Positions 59,851-64,000 of a stretch of 64,000 nucleotides of DNA are shown here, piece by piece. Position numbers and translations under genes: made by a program. This stretch comes from Hyphomicrobiales bacterium (GTDB lineage: Bacteria; Pseudomonadota; Alphaproteobacteria; Rhizobiales; Rhizobiaceae), in contig UCNE01000005.1 in the NCBI GenBank assembly GCA_900473685.1, positions 186,001 through 250,000 on the forward strand, read 5' to 3'. The notes under the pieces were generated by a model. That model was not told where the DNA came from and made no database searches. It saw only the letters and a program-made list of their open reading frames with translations. Every line of letters begins with the position of its first letter. The first letter of the stretch is position 1.

Positions 59851-62800
59851 TTAGCCCCGGGCTGTGACCGCCTCGAATGTTTCCTCGAGTACGGACAGCA
59901 GATGGTCAGCATCCCGCTTCGAAAAGATCATCGGCGGGCGCATTTTCAGCACGTTGTCATGTGGCCCTTCGGTTCCCATCAGCACGCCGCGTTGCCGTGC
60001 GCCGTTCGAGACTGCGCGGGCGAAATCCGTCGCTGGTGCCTTGGTCTTGCGGTCGGTAACGAGTTCGATGCCGAGGAAGAGCCCCATGCCGCGCACGTCG
60101 CCGATCACCTCGTAACGTTCCTGCATCGCCCGGAAACCGGCCATCAGGTAGTTGCCGATCTGAAGGGCATTGCCGCGCAAGTCTTGGCCTTCGATCACGT
60201 CGAGAACGGCGAGACCAACAGCGCAGGAAACCGGGTTGCCGCCGAACGTGTTGAAATATTCCATGCCGTTGTTGAAGCTATCGGCGATCTCGCGGGTGGT
60301 TACGACAGCGGCCAGCGGATGGCCATCACCGATCGGCTTGCCCATGGTGACGATGTCGGGCACGACACCCTGTTCCTCGAAGGCCCACCAGTGGCTGCCC
60401 ACCCGGCCAAAGCCGACTTGCACCTCATCGGCGATGCAAACGCCACCGGCCTCGCGGACCATCCGGTAGACGTCCTTGAGGTAGCCCTCCGGCAGGAATA
60501 CCTGACCGGCAACGCTCGGGATCGATTCGGCGATGAAGAAGCCCGGGCCATCGCCTTTTGCCTGCATCTGCGCGATCAGCTCACCGACGCTTTCGGCATA
60601 ACGCTTGCCGTGTTCTTCGATGGGCCAATCTGCAGGGGCGTGATAACTGTCGGGAGCGAGGGCCACATGGACATGCGCCTTCTTTTCCTTGCCGCCCTTG
60701 CGCCGGAACTTGTAGGGGCTGATCTCGATCAGCTCCTGCGTCGTGCCATGATAGGCCCAGTCGAGCACGATGGCGTTTTCACGGCCGGTATGGGCACGCA
60801 TCATCCTAAGCGCCAGGCTGTTGGCTTCCGAGCCGCTGTTGACGAAACCGGCGACCGTCAGTTCCTTCGGCAATGTTCCTGTCAGCCGCTCGGCATAGGC
60901 GACGATATTGTCATGCAGGTAGCGCGTATTGGTGTTCAGCGTCGCCGCCTGCCGCGCCATCGCTTCGACCACGGCCGGATGGGCATGGCCGATATGGCAG
61001 ACATTGTTGAAGCAATCGAGATAGGCCCGGCCGCTGTCATCGATCAGCCAGACACCGTCGCCGCGCACGAACTTGATCGGCTTGTCATAGGAAATCGACA
61101 GGTTGGGAACCAGAAGCTCCTTGCGCAGCTTGACGATCTCCTCATGCGATCGCCCGGTCTTTTCGTAAAATTCCGGGGCAATACCGGCAAAGGCATTGGC
61201 ATCGGGGAACAGCTCGGCCCAGACGTCGAGATAACGTTCCTCGCCAACGCCAAGGATTTCGGTGGCGGAAAGCCGGGTGTCGATGGAAAGCTGCAGGTGC
61301 AGGTGGGGCGCCCAGCCTCCGTTTTCCGCAGGAGCGCCCATTTCGCCGACCAGTGCACCGGCGTCCAGACGGTCGCCCGCCTTCAACCGTCCCAGCGCTT
61401 CGTGGGCAAGATGGCCCCAGAGGCTGGTGAAGGCCGGGCAGCCGTCGGGTTGGTGGCGCAGCGCAATCAGGCAGCCGTAACCCAGCGGGTCCGGCTCGAT
61501 CTCGACACTGACGACCGTGGCAGCGATCGGCGTGTAGAGTTTCGTGCCTGCAGCCATGAACAAGTCGAGGCCGAGATGGCGGATGCGGCGGGTGTCTTCG
61601 ATAAGCCGCGAGACGAACATCTCGCCGGAATAGACCGTGCGGGCTTCGCCCCAGGGGCCAATGCCGAGATCCACACCATGGTCTGCGCAATAGGCTTCCC
61701 AGATCGCCTGCGCCTCGTCCGGCTGCTCCCCGGCAGACTTGACCGTCATCGGATGCTGCGGATCGCCATAGGGCACGAGGGCGGCGGGGTAGGTCGCTGC
61801 CGGGCGGTCGAGAAGCGGATGAAACGTCTTGCGGTTGGCCCCGATCCAGGCGGTGACGGCGCGCGTGCCGGGCGTTGCCTCAAAACCGCAGGCCTGTCGC
61901 AGGATCGCGGTGGCGAACTGGCGGTTCATCGCATCGAGCTTGCGCAGCAGCGTCCAGGCCGGCTTCTCGCTGATGGCGAGATAGGGATTGCCGCCGGTAT
62001 GGGCATGGCGCGAGGCCGAGATCGTCACCGAGGTAACGAGCCGCATGGCGATGAGGTCGAACAGAAGATCGATTTCCTCTTCGAGCAGCGGATATTCCGC
62101 ATGGAAACCGTGGGCGATGGCCGCGGCCGCACCGATCGGATCGGCATGGTCGAGCCCGGCATAGGCGGCCGCGATCGCGACTTCGGCGATGACGGGCGCA
62201 TAGAGCGCGTCGCCAAGATCGATCAGGCCGGCGATCCGGTCGTGGTCGTCTTCGGCAACCAGCACGTTCCAGTCATTGGCATCGTTGTGAATGACGGTTG
62301 AGCGCAGTTTCGGCAGCTTCGGTTCAATCACCGTGTCGAAGCGGGTAAGGAAGCGTTGCAGCAGTGCGCGGTCGCCTGCATCGGCAATGTGCTGCAACCG
62401 GCCGGCGGAACGGCCCGCGTTGCGGATGTTCCAGTCGAGATCGCGCAGCGCGCCGGGATGTATGAAGCCTTGCAGGGCGGTATCGAAGCGGCCAAGCAGG
62501 CGGCCGAGCGAGGTGAGCGCCTCATCGCTGCGGTCGGACTGCGCCAGCGGCGTGCCCGGAACCCAGCCGACGAGACGCAGCAGATGGCGCACGCCATGTG
62601 CGCTCGTCGTCTCGCCAAGGCTTGCGCCGGAAACCGTCGGGCGGATATGCGGAACCGGCAGGCCGGGCGCATGTTCGCCGACATGGCTGAGAAGCGCCGT
62701 CTGGAAGTCGCTTTCGACCGGCGGCTCGGCTGCATTGACGATCTTGAGGATGTAGATCCCGCCGGTGCTGGCCGTCACCTTGAAATTTTGGTCGCGTTCG

Positions 62801-62904
62801 CTGTCGAGCGGCGACAGCGAGCCGTCGAGGCCATAGTGCTCGGCCAACAGGCGCTGTGCGTCTTCGATGGAAAAATCCGGGGTGGTCTTCAGCATATCGG
62901 TCAT
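59851..62904 (-). CDS. Kinase / M23 peptidase-like / class-III aminotransferase fusion (predicted kinase-phospholyase)
   Basis: 1017 residues. (1) APH kinase about 30-340 with HNDANDWN catalytic loop near 210 and DLGD. (2) LytM/M23-like domain about 430-545 with all Zn ligands apparent: HLGLD, GHL and HLHLQ. (3) Class-III aminotransferase 580-1010 with K856 in [10 protein letters not shown], as in vertebrate ETNPPL/PHYKPL phospholyases. The kinase would phosphorylate an amino alcohol (ethanolamine, hydroxylysine or similar) and the third domain eliminate ammonia and phosphate. ATG 62904 has GAGGA upstream. Divergent from an Lrp gene; followed by an AapJ-like gene. Confidence 0.87.
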   Translation of the reverse strand: MTDMLKTTPDFSIEDAQRLLAEHYGLDGSLSPLDSERDQNFKVTASTGGIYILKIVNAAEPPVESDFQTALLSHVGEHAPGLPVPHIRPTVSGASLGETTSAHGVRHLLRLVGWVPGTPLAQSDRSDEALTSLGRLLGRFDTALQGFIHPGALRDLDWNIRNAGRSAGRLQHIADAGDRALLQRFLTRFDTVIEPKLPKLRSTVIHNDANDWNVLVAEDDHDRIAGLIDLGDALYAPVIAEVAIAAAYAGLDHADPIGAAAAIAHGFHAEYPLLEEEIDLLFDLIAMRLVTSVTISASRHAHTGGNPYLAISEKPAWTLLRKLDAMNRQFATAILRQACGFEATPGTRAVTAWIGANRKTFHPLLDRPAATYPAALVPYGDPQHPMTVKSAGEQPDEAQAIWEAYCADHGVDLGIGPWGEARTVYSGEMFVSRLIEDTRRIRHLGLDLFMAAGTKLYTPIAATVVSVEIEPDPLGYGCLIALRHQPDGCPAFTSLWGHLAHEALGRLKAGDRLDAGALVGEMGAPAENGGWAPHLHLQLSIDTRLSATEILGVGEERYLDVWAELFPDANAFAGIAPEFYEKTGRSHEEIVKLRKELLVPNLSISYDKPIKFVRGDGVWLIDDSGRAYLDCFNNVCHIGHAHPAVVEAMARQAATLNTNTRYLHDNIVAYAERLTGTLPKELTVAGFVNSGSEANSLALRMMRAHTGRENAIVLDWAYHGTTQELIEISPYKFRRKGGKEKKAHVHVALAPDSYHAPADWPIEEHGKRYAESVGELIAQMQAKGDGPGFFIAESIPSVAGQVFLPEGYLKDVYRMVREAGGVCIADEVQVGFGRVGSHWWAFEEQGVVPDIVTMGKPIGDGHPLAAVVTTREIADSFNNGMEYFNTFGGNPVSCAVGLAVLDVIEGQDLRGNALQIGNYLMAGFRAMQERYEVIGDVRGMGLFLGIELVTDRKTKAPATDFARAVSNGARQRGVLMGTEGPHDNVLKMRPPMIFSKRDADHLLSVLEETFEAVTARG

Positions 62905-62962
62905 GATGGGTCCTCGTCTGCTTTCAGATTTGCACGGGCGGCCAAACCATGCACCCGGCAAT

Positions 62963-62981
62963 ATGCCGGTTGCACCGGCAT
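62963..62981. promoter_or_regulatory. Palindrome between the Lrp and fusion genes
   Basis: ATGCCGGT-TGC-ACCGGCAT is a perfect 8-base inverted repeat, 59 bases before the fusion gene start and 51 bases before the Lrp start. Position and symmetry suit an Lrp-type regulator, although Lrp sites are usually longer and AT-richer. Confidence 0.45.
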
Positions 62982-63031
62982 TATGTTTATAATAACCGTC
63001 ATCTTGTCGGCACTCTGAAAGGCGCACAATC

Positions 63032-63466
63032 ATGCAGGATACAGACGCGATCGACCGGACGATCCTCAGCATCCTGTCGCGGGAAGCGCGTATCCCGATG
63101 AAGTCGCTTGCCGGCCGTATCGGGCTATCGAGAAGTGCGACGACCGAGCGCGTCAACCGGCTGGAAAAAGCCGGGATCATTCGCGGCTACCGGGCCGATA
63201 TCGGCCAGCTGGACGAGGGCCAGGTGCATGCTTTCCTGCTTCTGACCTTGAAGAAGACGCCGTCGATCGGCGTGCTCGACCGGCTGGCTGGCTTCTCCTC
63301 GGTGCGCAAGGTGTCGTCGGTCAGCGGCCAGCTCGATCTCGTCGTCGAGGTCGAGGTCGGGTCGATCAATGCGCTGAACGAACTCAGGAACGAGGTGGCG
63401 ACGATGGAGAATGTCGATGACCTCACCACATCGATCGTTTTGCGCCGCGACATCGAGCGCAGCTGA
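63032..63466 (+). CDS. Lrp/AsnC-family transcriptional regulator
   Basis: 144 residues: HTH at 1-55 (DRTILSILSREARIPMKSLAGRIGLSRSATTERVNRLEKAGII) and RAM effector domain (HAFLLLTLKKTPSIGVLDRLAGFSSVRKVSSVSGQLDLVVEVEV). Divergent from the kinase/aminotransferase fusion and its AapJ-like partner, which it likely controls in response to an amino acid. Confidence 0.9.
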   Translation: MQDTDAIDRTILSILSREARIPMKSLAGRIGLSRSATTERVNRLEKAGIIRGYRADIGQLDEGQVHAFLLLTLKKTPSIGVLDRLAGFSSVRKVSSVSGQLDLVVEVEVGSINALNELRNEVATMENVDDLTTSIVLRRDIERS

Positions 63467-63862
63467 GCCATGCTTGACTTTGCTGCACATGCTCACACAA
63501 TGATGTAGAGGAAAATGCAGCGTTCGCTGCCGTCGCGCGTCCTGTTTGGCGCATGGGAAGAGGCGCTTGCCACCGGGCGAACCGCATCCCACTCCAAGCT
63601 GTTCCCCGAAAAATTTGAAAGTCTTTCGTTTGCCGTGTCGAAATGGACGGCTAGCGATCCGCCGCGCGAAAACGCACAATCAAAAAACCGTGAATGAGAC
63701 ATCCGGCTGCCGCGTTGGGCTGCCGGAGACTGATCGGGCAGGGGCCCTGACGAGCTGTGATGGCTTGAAGATCGGTACAGTTTTGGTTGGTTCGCCAGAG
63801 GAGAAGGCGGTCCAGTCAGTGGCATGCGCCGGGAATGGATTTTTCCGGCCAAGGGAGGAAAT
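63467..63862. other. 396-base leader region of the purine permease gene
   Basis: No convincing gene. A 60-codon frame at 63515-63697 has GAGG near its ATG but no recognisable sequence. Near the permease start, TCCGGC..GCCGGA (about 63701-63726) and GCCGG..CCGGC with extra A-T pairs (about 63830-63849) form stems, the second ending just before the ribosome site. A regulated leader is possible; I cannot match it to a known riboswitch. Confidence 0.35.
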
Positions 63863-64000
63863 ATGTTTGAACGGCTCTTCAAGCTGAGTGAGCACAATAC
63901 GACGATCCGCACCGAACTGGTTGCGGGCGTCACGACATTTCTCACGATGTCGTACATCATCTTCGTCAATCCGGATATTCTGTCGACCACCGGCATGGAC
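63863..64000 (+). CDS. NCS2-family purine permease (partial, N-terminus)
   Basis: First 46 codons: MFERLFKLSEHNTTIRTELV then AGVTTFLTMSYIIFVNPDIL. This start is typical of AzgA/PurP-type adenine/guanine/hypoxanthine permeases of the NCS2 family, where TTFLTMAYI-like sequence forms the first span. AAGGGAGGAA lies 2-11 bases before ATG 63863. The gene continues beyond the window. Confidence 0.85.
   Translation, partial: MFERLFKLSEHNTTIRTELVAGVTTFLTMSYIIFVNPDILSTTGMD

Noticed and set aside
59902-62301. 799-codon open frame on the plus strand opposite the kinase/aminotransferase fusion
   Set aside because: Composition (Asp/Gly/His-rich, no domain) is typical of the antisense frame of a GC-rich gene; the minus-strand gene has clear motifs throughout.
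63515-63697. 60-codon frame with GAGG near its ATG in the purine permease leader
   Set aside because: Only weak support; no recognisable sequence and competing frames on both strands, so kept as a note on the leader region.

Overview
The window is a GC-rich stretch of an alphaproteobacterial chromosome or chromid, most probably from Rhizobiaceae (Rhizobium/Agrobacterium/Neorhizobium relatives). Pointers are an ExsH-type succinoglycan depolymerase, an AapJ-type amino-acid binding protein, TGA-N9-TCA iron boxes of the RirA type, DUF1127 and DUF2161 proteins, and the very high density of ABC importers. I see no rRNA, tRNA, insertion sequence, phage gene or CRISPR array. Most genes are intact and tightly packed, and several start at TTG or GTG.

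Layout. 1-86: end of an unidentified gene. 292-1683: secreted glycanase ExsH. 1718-2212: acyl-CoA thioesterase. 2310-7752: GntR regulator divergent from an AbgB-like M20 amidase and a polar-amino-acid-type ABC importer. 7832-8706: AT-rich strip with three small genes, two of them tiny paralogous membrane proteins. 8900-12324: two lipoproteins and a two-component system. 12325-13891: acylphosphatase, small XRE regulator, and a remnant of the gene at 7832-8062. 13892-17804: FbpCAB-type ferric iron importer. 17808-19068: glutaredoxin-MauE fusion divergent from a MerR regulator across a nearly perfect mer-type promoter. 19077-21767: aminotransferase, PAS/HTH regulator and ornithine-cyclodeaminase-like operon. 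21857-25739: methyltransferase divergent from a siderophore-type FecBCD importer with an iron box between them. 25834-28865: short leader ORF, ABC-F ATPase, HPP-CBS membrane protein. 28924-35411: AfuABC-like importer, sugar/inositol phosphatase and divergent LacI regulator. 35417-36656: Nudix hydrolase and two small proteins. 36858-48655: polyamine-type cluster (kinase/aminotransferase fusion, amidohydrolase, PotABCD importer, HDAC-like deacetylase, N-carbamoylputrescine amidase, NylB-like hydrolase). 48652-52209: DUF2161, GreA/B-like factor, low-affinity iron permease family protein, FMN-binding protein and GST. 52333-53253: LysR. 53336-58300: TetR with an RND efflux pair. 58487-58642: a four-hairpin RNA. 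58739-63466: orphan AapJ-like binding protein, second kinase/M23/aminotransferase fusion and divergent Lrp regulator. 63863-end: start of an NCS2 purine permease.

The most unusual element is the non-coding segment at 58487-58642. It has four consecutive stem-loops, each exposing CCTCCTCCC (an anti-Shine-Dalgarno sequence) in its loop, and the last one is followed by a T-run. It resembles the CcsR/'cuckoo' family of alphaproteobacterial sRNAs, but in a four-loop arrangement behind an efflux operon. Other points of interest are two paralogous APH kinase / M23 / class-III aminotransferase fusions (predicted kinase-phospholyases), one of which has lost the M23 metal ligands; a probable leader peptide with a perfect hairpin ahead of an ABC-F gene; a 52-bp perfect palindrome over the TetR/RND promoter; and an importer that would usually be called ferric but looks like a sugar-phosphate (Afu) system.

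Co-regulation can be read from the DNA. Iron import appears shared by FbpCAB and FecBCD through identical AAACTTGACTG-containing boxes. The Afu locus carries two TTGCA-N6-TGCAA sites next to its LacI gene, and the AbgB locus carries two TGGCGCCA sites next to its GntR gene.
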